A stretch of DNA of 64,000 bases, from assembly GCA_030581615.1 (NCBI GenBank), contig JAKTTT010000035.1, positions 124,001-188,000 of the forward strand. Direction: 5' to 3'. The notes beneath the pieces were generated by a model that saw only the letters and a list, made by a program, of their open reading frames with translations, was not told where the DNA came from and did not search any database. This DNA is from Alloascoidea africana (lineage: Eukaryota; Ascomycota; Alloascoideomycetes; Alloascoideales; Alloascoideaceae). Each line of letters opens with the position of its first letter. The first letter of the stretch is position 1. Both the position numbers and the translations under genes were made by a program. Positions 20,173-30,262 of the stretch are shown piece by piece.

Positions 20173-21972
20173 TTAAAAATCTTCATTAGGGAGACTAAAA
20201 TGATCTCTCTTATTGTCGAGAAACTCAAATAGTTCCTTGTTGTTCAAGGCATTTACTGCTGCCCTTCTTTCAGCAATTTTCTTGTTTGAGCCTGATCCTA
20301 TGCCAAGCGTCATACCTTTCTCGCTCTTCACTTCAACTTTTGTTAGAACAATTTCCGCAACAACTTTATATTGTGGAGCAACGTTGTACTTTTGTAGTGC
20401 AGTATATAATGAGCTCTTAGCACCCCGGTCATTATCTTTGATTGGTATTTGGATAATACCTTCAGTTGTTTCTTTGTCAGTTACATTCGCAGCAACGACA
20501 ACTACTTCCGAACCGACCGACTCTTTGCCAGATGATCCTGAATTAGAAGTTTCTGTACTTGATGATTTCGAGGGAATTGATGGTGTCTTGGGCAAACTTA
20601 ATGGATGATTTTCTTTAAATGATCCCTCGTGCCGGGCTGGTAATTCGGGAGTGGCATCTGACTTGGCTTTAATCACAGAAACAGATCTCGGGGTATTTCT
20701 TCTGATTGCAGCATATTTGTTTATCAGATCCTTCTGCTGAAGCGCAAGAGTAGCAGCATGAAGACCAGCTTCCTTAGTGTTTTTCCCACTTCCAATGCTT
20801 AAAGTTTCATCAAGAATCTTGCAAGCGACTTTAAAAGGTTTCGTAAGTCCATTCCCATTTTCTACAACTTCATAAACTGGTGAAAACTGTGCGCATCCTA
20901 TAAGGGAGTATAGCTCGCTTTTAGCCGAACGGCTGATATGAGTATTTGAACCTTTTTTCTTTTCTCTTTCGTCATCCAATTCTTTCTGTATCAAATCTTT
21001 GAGCCAGTTATAGATCAGTTGATAAGAGCCGTATTCAAGATATAGACCACCCACATATGCTTCAAATAAATCTGCATGAATTTTTGTCATGGAACTGCTG
21101 TTGATTCCGCTCGCCTCAAGATTAGATCTCAAAAGATCTGGAAACTTGTACATATGAGACCAATTAATCAGAGTTTTGTTACTAACAAGTTTAGACCTCA
21201 TAGCAGATAATTCTCCCTCGGTTGCATTTGGAAACTTTTGAAATATATTGACAGTAGTCAAGTGGTTCAAAATAGAGTCACCGAGAAATTCTAGCCTTTC
21301 ATTATGCCTTGACAGCATTTCTGCCTTGTTTAAATGCGTCTTATCATTGACAACAGACTTATGAGTGAAAACCTTTCTCTTCAAAGCATTGTTACCAATG
21401 AACGGCAATTTGGGAGGCCAGATATTCTCGTCTTCTGAAACTTCAGAAATCTCTTGTAAGCGAGGAGTACTTTCTGCTTCCTTCTCTTTGCTGTTCTTCC
21501 TATCAGTAAAGTTGAGATTTACATTAGTCTTTAACGCTGCCATCAAGTTCACAGCTTCAGTTGTTACACCCTGTAAATCTTGCAAGCTCTTGTCGTGAAT
21601 TTCACTTTTAGGCTGAAAGTCAATAATCTCATTAAAAAACTGAAGTTTCCCTTCCTCATGACGTTGCTTGAGCTTTGAAGCCAAAACAATTTTGGATCGC
21701 AACACCATAGCTGCAGTTTCAGGATATGTTTTGTAGTTTTCAACAATGTTATGAATCGTATCTTCTGTTGGTGCAAGATTAACAATAGTTTCAACTGCCT
21801 TTGTCAAGCTAAGAATTGCATGTTCAACCTTTTGCATATCCGTGGCTCTAACACCCGATTCTATTTCATCTTCAGCATATGGCCGAAACGAATTTCCAAT
21901 TCCCCGTTCGAAATTTAACTTCCTTCTTTTAGGATCGTCTGATGAATCACCAGAATATGTTCTTCTACGCAT
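20173..21972 (-). CDS. RNT1/DCR1: RNase III with two dsRNA-binding domains (Dicer-type Dcr1/Rnt1)
   Basis: 599 aa. A helical N-terminal domain (about 40-150) precedes one RNase III domain (about 190-330) with the signature NERLEFLGDSILNH (E228, D232) and the second acidic motif HADLFEAYVGGLY (D301, E304), so the catalytic acids are all present. A first dsRBD spans about 349-415 (ending GSGKNTKEAGLHAATLAL). After a Ser/Thr-rich linker a second dsRBD spans about 518-580 (GIGSGSNKKIAERRAAVNAL). S. cerevisiae Rnt1 has a single dsRBD. The order N-domain, RNase III, dsRBD, linker, dsRBD is that of budding-yeast Dicer (Dcr1). In Candida albicans one such protein does both RNAi and rRNA/snRNA processing. 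Here it could be either or both. A TCACGTG site lies 167 bp upstream. Confidence 0.93.
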   Translation of the reverse strand: MRRRTYSGDSSDDPKRRKLNFERGIGNSFRPYAEDEIESGVRATDMQKVEHAILSLTKAVETIVNLAPTEDTIHNIVENYKTYPETAAMVLRSKIVLASKLKQRHEEGKLQFFNEIIDFQPKSEIHDKSLQDLQGVTTEAVNLMAALKTNVNLNFTDRKNSKEKEAESTPRLQEISEVSEDENIWPPKLPFIGNNALKRKVFTHKSVVNDKTHLNKAEMLSRHNERLEFLGDSILNHLTTVNIFQKFPNATEGELSAMRSKLVSNKTLINWSHMYKFPDLLRSNLEASGINSSSMTKIHADLFEAYVGGLYLEYGSYQLIYNWLKDLIQKELDDEREKKKGSNTHISRSAKSELYSLIGCAQFSPVYEVVENGNGLTKPFKVACKILDETLSIGSGKNTKEAGLHAATLALQQKDLINKYAAIRRNTPRSVSVIKAKSDATPELPARHEGSFKENHPLSLPKTPSIPSKSSSTETSNSGSSGKESVGSEVVVVAANVTDKETTEGIIQIPIKDNDRGAKSSLYTALQKYNVAPQYKVVAEIVLTKVEVKSEKGMTLGIGSGSNKKIAERRAAVNALNNKELFEFLDNKRDHFSLPNEDF

Positions 21973-24027
21973 GGTTAGCGAAAGAGAGAACTATTCACGG
22001 TTCTTAGCAATACTACACAAGAGTAAGAAGTACTGAGTGAAAAATGCAAACTCGAAGGAAATTGACACAGAGAAAGCCACAGTTGGAGAAGAGGAAAAGA
22101 GAGAAACCAAGTTGTAATCGCTACTGAAAATCTTAGTATCACGTGCACCATCTATGCTTCAACTTACCCGGAGTGAACATGTCGTGTTTTAAGACAAGCA
22201 AATGTTGAAGATGAGAGTTTTGACGAAAAATGGTTTCGGTGTATGGACAAAGAGTGACATTTTGGGGTAGTGGTTAGGTCATTGGCACAGCTCCCAGCTC
22301 TGGGGAGAGCTGATAATAGGGACTTCATTCATTCATCTCAAAGGTATGAGTAGTGGCTACATTGTGTTTGCTTTACTATGATAGACTCACTCCTGAACTT
22401 GCTTTATCAAACGTAGCTCAGAGCTACCCTTTGCAAGCAAACCCTCATACTTAGAAGATTCAAAAGCCAATTACGTACAGAATAGTGGTGGCATATAACG
22501 AGGAAGGTAAAGAGTGGGAGAATGTTTAATTGAAAAGAAGGTGGTCATTTTGGGAATGGGATCTGCTCAACTTTGTTTTCATAGAAAACACAAATTATGT
22601 GGGGTAGCATTTTGGAAATTAAAAAGATCCGCCCAGCATACATCTGAGCATGGTAAATGATCCTCTGTGTTTAACTAGGAAACATCAAAACCTGGCGATT
22701 TCAAAAATGTCTTGGTTCAATAATGACGAGTTTTGCATGATTACTAGTTCATCTATTGAGAACTTGAAAAGCTCGTCGAGAAATCAGTAGTTAAGGTCTC
22801 AGCCTAACAACAGGCTAAGTATCTTGGCGAATGCTTTTCCCTCCCCCAATTATAGCAACAAGTGCTATTAGCTTATGGACGATCATTTTTTTGAGGTTTG
22901 ATCCTCATAGAAACCAAAAACCATTTTCTTGCCAGTGCCTGAATTGACGTATAAAACGACTTAAGGGGCAAGCATCATACCCATTTCGAAATCAGAAATG
23001 TCGTAAATGTGATTCATTCAAGTGGCACTTTCCAAACCTAGACAACTGGCGCGTTGTAATCAATTCTTCCCCCAGTTAAACTTAGGTTGTAGAATGCGAA
23101 ATTGATTTTTCTCCTAAAGAAACCAGTGACCTAGCCAACCAGGGTTCATTTGAATCATGAATTAAGGGGGAGATCTCCTTTACCGTTTAGGAATTTTTTC
23201 ATAATGTTGTTTAGGCATAAAGCAAATTATTATCGTCCACTAGAATCTGATTTTCCGATTCTCATGTTGATTCCATCAAAAAATGCATCTCACAGGTATA
23301 GTCGTATAAATTACATATGTCATACTCGACAACAATTGAACAGTCATTCTGCAACTGCTCTTTTTCAGAACTCTAAGCTGCATTTGTGTTCTTAAAATTT
23401 GGAGACGCGTTCAATTTACAATTCCAGGATGATCGGGTCTGAGACCATGTCGTGTTCCCAAAGCGTTATGGTAGCTTCATGAATTAAAGTAGGGCAAATT
23501 CACATGAATAGTTTTTTTTGTTTGGAAATTGCAAATGCTATTTGCATGTCGATTTCCTGTTCTTCTATGACAATCCAATCAATCAAAGTTTAATAGCTAA
23601 CCAAGAAAAGGAGGGCAAACAAATCAATAAATAAAATCAACAAACCTAGACTTCAGAATTCTTAACAGTTGATTGTCATGCTTTTGGCTTTCCAAATGTA
23701 AAGTTTGAACAAGAAATAACAAGAAAAATATAAAAGTACTAGCAAGGCAAAAAGACAAAATTCCTGTTTATGCACCCATACCATAGAAAAAAAATGCTCC
23801 AATATAAAACTGTGTTGCCAAAAACCTTTTATCTAAAATCTTTATATCGTAATCATTTTGCCCCAAGCAAGTTGGATTCGATGCTAGTTATCGGTATCAG
23901 TAGCCAATTGTCAGGTTAGCTTACACTGCATCTCGTATAGAACCATGAGCTCTTGTTGGAAGTTGCTTCACAAACAGAACTGCAGTTAGTAGCGCTTGTC
24001 AAGTATTGGTAACTTTGTTCCTGGCAC
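21973..24027. other. 2-kb gene-free stretch upstream of the RNase III gene
   Basis: Between the RNase III start and the 3' end of the Ser-rich gene, both on the minus strand. The longest frame is 81 codons (23150-23395) with no protein signature. It contains a CACGTG site (22140-22145), a 6-bp hairpin with GGGG loop (AGCTCT/AGAGCT, about 22295-22310) and a GTAGCT/AGCTAC triloop hairpin near 22415. No tRNA, snRNA core or repeat recognised. It could hold a long 3' UTR or a non-coding RNA. Confidence 0.45.
22139..22145. promoter_or_regulatory. TCACGTG E-box upstream of the RNase III gene
   Basis: CACGTG core preceded by T, 167 bp upstream of the start codon at 21972, matching the preferred Cbf1 half-site context. 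Function inferred only. Confidence 0.4.
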
Positions 24028-25356
24028 CTATTCGCGTTGGTGTTGTTCTGAACCAAAATCGTCGAGGGACTTGAGCATGCTCACTTTCTCCAAAATTTCA
24101 AAAGCCATCGAATCCTCAATCCTAAACTCATCTTCCGAGTCCGTCTCATATTCAGGATCATCAGAAGACGGAGAAAGTAACGAATGTGACATTGTTGTGA
24201 ATTTTGAGGCCGTGGCGCTAAACGAATGCATATCCTTGATATGGTGGTCAGAGTCTAAAACCCTATCATAGTCTATCAAGCTCGAGCACGAGGTAATCGG
24301 ACTAAGTGGTTTAGCATTCTTGCTGCTCCTGCTACTGTTGCTGCTAGATTTCTCAAAGTTTGTGGTAGAAGACGACGATGTAGAAGATGAATACAATTCG
24401 TAGCGGAAAGTTTCCAAGCCTTGGGACGAGTTTGAATCAGAAATGGTTGATAGGGTCGAAAAGGACAACGATTGGCAAGACGATTGGGCACTACTGCTCT
24501 TTTTTGATAAATGGGCACGCTCATGAACAATCGTATTTGAAATTGCAGGTGTCGAACTCAGGCTGGTTCTTGAGGGCGGCAGCGTAATATTCAAGCCACC
24601 GGTTGCTAAAGCGTATCCAGCAGGTGAAGTCGGCATAGTCTGAAAGCCTGTTGCATCTCCGAGTGAATCTCTCGAATAATTATTGCGATTATTATTTTTA
24701 CATAATTGACCTGACTCGGTGTATTTAATTGTTCGGTGAGGAGGATGGGCAACAACATTTGAAAAGGGTGAAAGACTGGCAGACGGCGAGAAAAGTGGCG
24801 ATACTGGAGTGCTCGGACTGAAGCTTTTGGATCGCGAACTTGAAGGAGAAAAGGTCAAAGATGAGAAGCATCCGGGGCTAGATGTTGAAGAAGATCTGGC
24901 TGTTGAGTTTGCTGTTGAGTGAGATTTTGACTTTGGAGAAAAAGGCAGTCTAAGGCTTAACGCAGAGGACTTTTTTTTCACAGGAAAAGATTTGGACCTT
25001 GAGCTTTGCTGCAAATGAGATGGAAAATAGCAAAATTCATTCGAGCTGACGCCGGCGAGCTTTGGGGAGCTTCCAGCAGATTGACTAGATCCGATAGCAG
25101 CAATTGTATAACCACGATCTCTTCTAAATTTGGGACCAACGTTGAGAGAGCCCTGGTCATTCAAAACAGGAGACGAGTAGCTTGAAGACCGTAGCGAATG
25201 TAGATCGTTCATAGACTTGTTGGTGGTGATAACTCTCAGACGAGGTTTTGAGCTTACAGGCCCATTTTTTTCAGAAGTATAAGGATGATGCTGAGTGTGA
25301 GTCTTGGTTCGTTTGTCGGAGCCAAGCGAAGGGAATTGGTCGTAGCTGTTGGTCAT
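24028..25356 (-). CDS. Unrecognised 442-aa serine-rich protein with acidic C-terminal motif
   Basis: One open frame of 442 codons in which serine dominates (runs such as SSSTSSPGCFSS and SSSTSSSSTTN). There are repeated KSFP/KSFS/FSPS motifs between about residues 120 and 200 that look like phosphorylation sites. The last 50 residues differ in character: an acidic segment DDPEYETDSEDEFRIEDSM followed by an amphipathic helix AFEILEKVSMLKSLDDF. This kind of short ordered tail on a disordered protein often serves as a docking element. The N-terminus begins MTNSYDQFPSLGSDKRTK. No membrane segment or known domain. Its promoter abuts the GC-rich upstream region of the divergent hydrolase gene. Function unknown. 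Confidence 0.7.
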   Translation of the reverse strand: MTNSYDQFPSLGSDKRTKTHTQHHPYTSEKNGPVSSKPRLRVITTNKSMNDLHSLRSSSYSSPVLNDQGSLNVGPKFRRDRGYTIAAIGSSQSAGSSPKLAGVSSNEFCYFPSHLQQSSRSKSFPVKKKSSALSLRLPFSPKSKSHSTANSTARSSSTSSPGCFSSLTFSPSSSRSKSFSPSTPVSPLFSPSASLSPFSNVVAHPPHRTIKYTESGQLCKNNNRNNYSRDSLGDATGFQTMPTSPAGYALATGGLNITLPPSRTSLSSTPAISNTIVHERAHLSKKSSSAQSSCQSLSFSTLSTISDSNSSQGLETFRYELYSSSTSSSSTTNFEKSSSNSSRSSKNAKPLSPITSCSSLIDYDRVLDSDHHIKDMHSFSATASKFTTMSHSLLSPSSDDPEYETDSEDEFRIEDSMAFEILEKVSMLKSLDDFGSEQHQRE

Positions 25357-25688
25357 CTTGTTTCAGATACCGCAAAACAATAGAAACAGAACCGAGTAAA
25401 GCAAAGCAACTAAAATAGGGAAACCAATGAAGTGGCGGATGAAACAGAATCAGAATCAGAAACAGAAACAGGGAGTCAGCAGAGAAACCGAAGAGAGCAA
25501 AAAAACACAGAAATCTCCAAGTCCTGGGACCGGGGACCGGGGCCCCCGGCTTTTGAGCATCGGGGCAAACAGACCCGCCGGAAAGAGTGGTTACCCGGCA
25601 CCTGGCGTCCTCCTTCCATCCGCCGGCCCGACCCCTCCCCGGAACGTCGGACCGAACTCGGACAGCACCCAGCTGAGGAGAGTCGCGT

Positions 25689-25745
25689 TTCCATCTCCAT
25701 CTCCATTTCCATCTCCATCTCTTTCTCTCTTCCTCTCCATCTCGA
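25689..25745. repeat. CCATCT-type hexamer microsatellite
   Basis: Imperfect tandem CCATCT/CCATTT/TCTCTC units in the 5' flank of the isochorismatase-like gene, ending 20 bp before its ATG. Probably transcribed as a pyrimidine-rich leader. Confidence 0.7.
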
Positions 25746-25764
25746 TCTCGCACTAGCAGAAAAA

Positions 25765-26422
25765 ATGTCCTCCAACTTTGTGCTGTTCATCTGCGATATC
25801 CAGACCGCTTTTGAAAAAGCAATTCACGAATATGATGCTGTGGTTAATACGTGAGTCCAAATATAAAACATTACTCTGTTGATGCATGTTTGGGTCTAAT
25901 ACACCGTTGGAAAGCACAAACAAGCTAGTAAAATTCGCAAAGATTATAAACCTTCCGATATACATCACTACCCAGCTTCGTGGCAAGCTCGGTAACACCC
26001 ATCCGCGGGTTGTGGAGCATTTGGAGGGTGCCAACGTGGTTGCTGATCTGGATAAATCCAAGTTCTCCATGCTGATCCCCGAATTGGAAGCCAAACTCCA
26101 GAGCGTAGAGCATAAACCAAAGGTTATACTTGTGGGAATCGAATCCCATGTCTGCGTACTACAAACTGCGCTTGATTTGCTGTCCAAGGGATATGAGGTT
26201 TACCTATGTTATGATGGAGTCAGCAGCTGTAACAAGCAAGAAGTGCCTATTGCAGTAGCTAGGTTGAGAAATCAAGGTGCTGTCATTACAAGCAGCGAGA
26301 GTGTCATGTTTGAAGTGCTAAATGACGCCACAACAAACGGGTTTAGGCCTATGCAGCAGCTTTTGAAGGCCACCAAGAAAGAGACCACGGAGGCTTTGGA
26401 AAAGCTGACTTCTGTGCTTTAA
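25765..26422 (+). CDS. Isochorismatase-like (cysteine hydrolase) family protein, 2 exons
   Basis: Exons 25765-25850 and 25915-26422 join to 197 aa. The 64-nt intron has a GTGAGT donor and a GTCTAATAC branch. The candidate catalytic triad of the cysteine-hydrolase family is visible: D11 in FVLFICDIQTAF, K53 in TTQLRGKLG, and C109 in GIESHVCVLQTALDLL, followed by the typical YEVYLCYDGVSS strand-turn. The length and the C-terminal half (RLRNQGAVITSSESVMFEVL) match the small ISOC1/2-like group found in fungi and animals, whose physiological substrate is not established. No targeting signal is evident. Without splicing, the first 28 residues and the catalytic Asp would be lost, so the intron call is important. 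Confidence 0.9.
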
Positions 26423-26550
26423 AAATCTTGGTTAAGTTACATATGCTAGAGATAGACTCAGTATTGCAGGAAATGAACAGGTGTATGGATGTTTGACCCT
26501 CCCAGCCTTTTTGCTCAGATGAGACCTCCAAGATTTGTGATCTGTGTACC

Positions 26551-29500
26551 ATGCTCCGAAGGTTAGGGCCTAGGAGCTTGCGAAGCAGCTTTCCCATATG
26601 CCTTGGCCGCTGCTCTTTTGCTCCCCGGCAATCAAGATGCTTTGGTCAAACGTTTGTAAATCTCGAAACGGAGGCTAGTGTGTCGGCGGCTAAGCCAAGG
26701 ACCTCAAACATGATAGACGATCCTCAGTTCTTAGCGACTTTAGAGAGAACTATATCCAAATCCAAAAGTAAAAGAGTACAAGTCCAATTTAAGAATAAAA
26801 AGGAATATACATCGAGCTCTCATGACTCAACGATTGCCCAACTTTATGAAGCCAAAGATTACTCAAAGGTCATAGATCATTTCATAAAGATTTTTGGTCA
26901 GAGAAACCTCACTCGGTTCTCATTGTCCCTGCTTTCTGTTGATTTGATTGGGATATCTCTTCTCAAGGTTCCAGATTCAGAATATCCGCCCTCCTTGAAA
27001 TGGGGAGTTTGGCAGGCAGTTCAAAAGAAGGCAGCGACTCTGCAAAACATTACGAACATTCAGCACCTTGTTTCTTTGACAATTTCATTGAATTATTCCA
27101 CAGCGCTGTATAACGTGTGCTCTGCCAAGTCTGTTACTAATTTCCCACTTATTTCTGAAAAGTCTGAATTATCGCAGCACCTCAAGTCGCTCAGACAGTT
27201 CAAATATTTGACAGATCCTATGAGAACGGCTGAATATTGCCTAAACCGGCTCCCAGACGAGGATGTATACAACAAGCAACTTGAACTATTAGCGATGAAA
27301 ACACTGACAGGTGTTTATGATAAAATGTGGCTGGATTTCAGCCCAACTAGCATACTGTCTTCCCGAAAAGGAATAATAATTGGCTCATGGTTAGCAAGTA
27401 CATCAGCACTCCAAGGTAAAGAGCAGGCTCTTGCCAAATTTCAAGAGATTCGTGCCACCCTCGAAGCGGACAAGCATATCCCTGGCGAAGAACTTTTAAT
27501 TGTATATGATTCTGTGCTTGCAATTCTGTTAGCCAATGGGGATTTTGAGAATGCAAACTCATTTTACCATGCATTTATGAACAAGTCTGAAGGAAGAATA
27601 CTTTCAGAAAACGAAAAATGCCTGCTGGGAACAACGTATGCTCATTTACTCATCGTTAATGGTTATAGTCCTGCCGCTGGCGAGATCCTAAAGAAAATTA
27701 CCACTGGTGATAGTGGCTTTGGCCAAGATGTCATTAGAAATCTCACAGTTTGTTATTCGCTTTTGGGAGATTCAAACTCGGCTTCAACGTTTTACTCCAA
27801 ATTGACATTGAATAATGAATTGAGAACTGGTGGAGCGGTTTCGGCTCTTTTGATGTTGCAAATAAAAGAAGATCGATTGGAAGAGGTCAAATCCATGGTG
27901 AAGACTACACTATTCAACGATGTTTTATACGACTGGACAATGATTTCTCCATTATCCCAATACCTTTCAAAGAATAATGAAGACAAGCTTCTTTTATCAT
28001 GGCTGTATTACGCTTCCCAGCCGCTGAATACTGTATTTCCAACGCTGCATGATAGAGATCAGTTTTTTGCCATTAAAAACTTTGTTTTCCAGTTGAGGAA
28101 GCATGGATTTTCCAAATTCAATTCTTCGAATATAGCCCAGCTCATTCTCATCTTGTTTCGGGGATCAAACTCTCTTTCTACCTATAGCTTTGGGCCACAT
28201 TTGTCACCGGCTGGCGAATTTTTACAATTCTTAGCCAGCAAGGAAGGACTGTTCGCGCTAACAGGCAAGCCTAATGATGATGCTACAACTGGTGAGCAAC
28301 GCAATTGGCAACAATGCAGCAATGTTATTAAACAATCTGAACTTCTTATTAAAGCGTTGGGCAAGGTGGAAGCTCGTTTTGTTCTTTCTCATCAAAGAAC
28401 GCCAGTTGTTGGACCCAAGAATCCTTTACAAAGCCACTACACTCAGAGATTTTTAAATTCAACAGCATTGTGGAAGAGACTAATGGCAGACTTGGCCGAA
28501 GTTATATCGACGAAAAAGATCCGCGATATGGGGCTTTTCGTTAGTGCGGTTCGCAAAATGTTTCCTACTCTATCTATAAAAGGAACACCCGCTCTTATTC
28601 TCATGTCTTCCATTCAAGACAAATATGTAAGGGCTAATTATAATCGGGAAATTTTGGGTCGTTATGAATCAATCATTGGAGATGTTAAGAAGGGAGTTAC
28701 GCCGAGCTTGGCTATTGAGATCAGTGCAAAGGCCAAACGCGACTTTTCGGCTCTTGGTCTCAGCGGTCATGACTTGGACTATCTTTGGAACAACCTAGTG
28801 AACCAAATTTGTATTGAACTGTTTCAAACGGATGAACGAAACGCATTTGCCTTTTTGGAACTGATTGAGCGCTTGCCGCAGTCTGATATATCAATATATT
28901 CTATCACATTCGAGAGAATGATGAAGAAGGCCAAAGATTTGGGAGTATCCAAAAAAATATTAGCCTGTTCTCAGAGTGGTGGTGGGTACGTGTCTATGGA
29001 CGTTTTAAATCTGTTCCTACAAAAGCTTCTCTATACTACAGGGGATAATAAAGATATCTGTATGGTAAAGATTGAGTTGACAGAGCTCTGTATCAAGTTG
29101 ATTCGTGAAAGATTTTATGAAGTGCCGGCATCGGTTTTGAGCAACCTAATGATTCTTCAATACCAAGCAGACGGGTATCTGGGTGACCCCAGCAGACAAA
29201 AAGGATTAGAAATCATCAAGTCACTTGAGCAAGACCCTCTTTACAGTCCCAAACATGAGACATATTCTGATGCTTTGGATCATTTTGTGAGTATTGAGAA
29301 AGACTACAATGCCTCAGTTTTTGTTTTAAAGGACATTGAAAGACTTGGCAAAACTATGACGTTGCGTGATTACAAGAACCTGATTAGGGTGATCTCTCTT
29401 CCCGATTCAAACAGCACAAAAACGGATTTAGAGAATGCAATTAAAGAAGCCTCATTTTTAGATTTTGACAAAGATATCGAGGTTCAAGAAGAAATTCTGA

Positions 29501-29646
29501 TAGCACATGCGTCTAACAGCTTTGAGAATGCGGTGAAATATTACCTAGAGAGTAGCAACAGGTATGAATTAAAGCCGACGATGGAAGCCATATGCGAACA
29601 GAATGGATCGAATTTTGAGGAGATAGAAAAATTGGACAGCCTGTGA
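26551..29646 (+). CDS. Large mitochondrial helical-repeat (PPR/TPR-like) protein
   Basis: 1031 aa. The N-terminus is an arginine- and serine-rich, acid-free presequence (MLRRLGPRSLRSSFPICLGR), typical of matrix targeting. The remainder is almost entirely paired amphipathic helices. Segments such as LLIVYDSVLAILLANGDFENANSFYHAFM and NLTVCYSLLGDSNSASTFYSKL have the spacing and small residues of PPR/TPR units. Yeast proteins of this kind (for example the Pet309, Pet111 and Sov1 class) act on single mitochondrial mRNAs in stability or translation. These proteins diverge so fast that I cannot assign an ortholog. It lies 128 bp after the hydrolase gene on the same strand. Confidence 0.82.
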   Translation: MLRRLGPRSLRSSFPICLGRCSFAPRQSRCFGQTFVNLETEASVSAAKPRTSNMIDDPQFLATLERTISKSKSKRVQVQFKNKKEYTSSSHDSTIAQLYEAKDYSKVIDHFIKIFGQRNLTRFSLSLLSVDLIGISLLKVPDSEYPPSLKWGVWQAVQKKAATLQNITNIQHLVSLTISLNYSTALYNVCSAKSVTNFPLISEKSELSQHLKSLRQFKYLTDPMRTAEYCLNRLPDEDVYNKQLELLAMKTLTGVYDKMWLDFSPTSILSSRKGIIIGSWLASTSALQGKEQALAKFQEIRATLEADKHIPGEELLIVYDSVLAILLANGDFENANSFYHAFMNKSEGRILSENEKCLLGTTYAHLLIVNGYSPAAGEILKKITTGDSGFGQDVIRNLTVCYSLLGDSNSASTFYSKLTLNNELRTGGAVSALLMLQIKEDRLEEVKSMVKTTLFNDVLYDWTMISPLSQYLSKNNEDKLLLSWLYYASQPLNTVFPTLHDRDQFFAIKNFVFQLRKHGFSKFNSSNIAQLILILFRGSNSLSTYSFGPHLSPAGEFLQFLASKEGLFALTGKPNDDATTGEQRNWQQCSNVIKQSELLIKALGKVEARFVLSHQRTPVVGPKNPLQSHYTQRFLNSTALWKRLMADLAEVISTKKIRDMGLFVSAVRKMFPTLSIKGTPALILMSSIQDKYVRANYNREILGRYESIIGDVKKGVTPSLAIEISAKAKRDFSALGLSGHDLDYLWNNLVNQICIELFQTDERNAFAFLELIERLPQSDISIYSITFERMMKKAKDLGVSKKILACSQSGGGYVSMDVLNLFLQKLLYTTGDNKDICMVKIELTELCIKLIRERFYEVPASVLSNLMILQYQADGYLGDPSRQKGLEIIKSLEQDPLYSPKHETYSDALDHFVSIEKDYNASVFVLKDIERLGKTMTLRDYKNLIRVISLPDSNSTKTDLENAIKEASFLDFDKDIEVQEEILIAHASNSFENAVKYYLESSNRYELKPTMEAICEQNGSNFEEIEKLDSL

Positions 29647-30262
29647 TGACTTGAAGGCATTCAGTCACGACCTCCAAACCAGGAAAAGAAGATGTAAATA
29701 ATGGGATTATGCCTCTTAAATGATAGTGTCTAAAGAGCATTTCGCAAAAGATTAATGTTGTATATACTTTTGAAATCATGTCTTATACTAGAAATCACAC
29801 ATCTTGTCTCTAGCAGAAAGCTTTGCGTTCTATAGTGTAGAAACAGCTATACTCTTGGGCTTAATGGTGTATTTGTAAAGTCGAACGCAACAAGAGCGTC
29901 TCGGTTTTCGCCCACCTCGGTTTTCTAAAAACAGCTGGTTAGGTTCATGTTTGAGGACCTACTCCAAGCTTCTCGGCAGCTAAACACAGCTTGTCAGCAC
30001 CAGCCGAAAATAAAAACACTTTCAAAAAGGTATTCCGCTTCCGCGCAATTAACTTTCTATGTTTGACCAAAGCCAATTGGCTAAGGGATTTTCGCGAAAT
30101 TAAACCAGTGCGCCTTTTGCAATGAGAGTTTCGCACACACGAGTGATTACGTAAGTTGGGGTATTAATGAGTTTATGAGGTACAAACGAAGTTAACCACC
30201 AAGCCTTGGGACTGAAAGACAGATAACTTATCCTGAGCTCAAAAGGACACGAAAAGTTGGAT
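29647..30262. other. Intergenic region upstream of ATM1
   Basis: 616 bp. Contains the 3' flank of the 1031-aa gene and the ATM1 promoter. A 63-codon frame on the minus strand shows no signature. No RNA gene or repeat seen. Confidence 0.4.

Noticed and set aside
22880-22905. T-arm-like GAGGTTTGATCCTC
   Set aside because: Loop is short and no D-arm or acceptor stem accompanies it.
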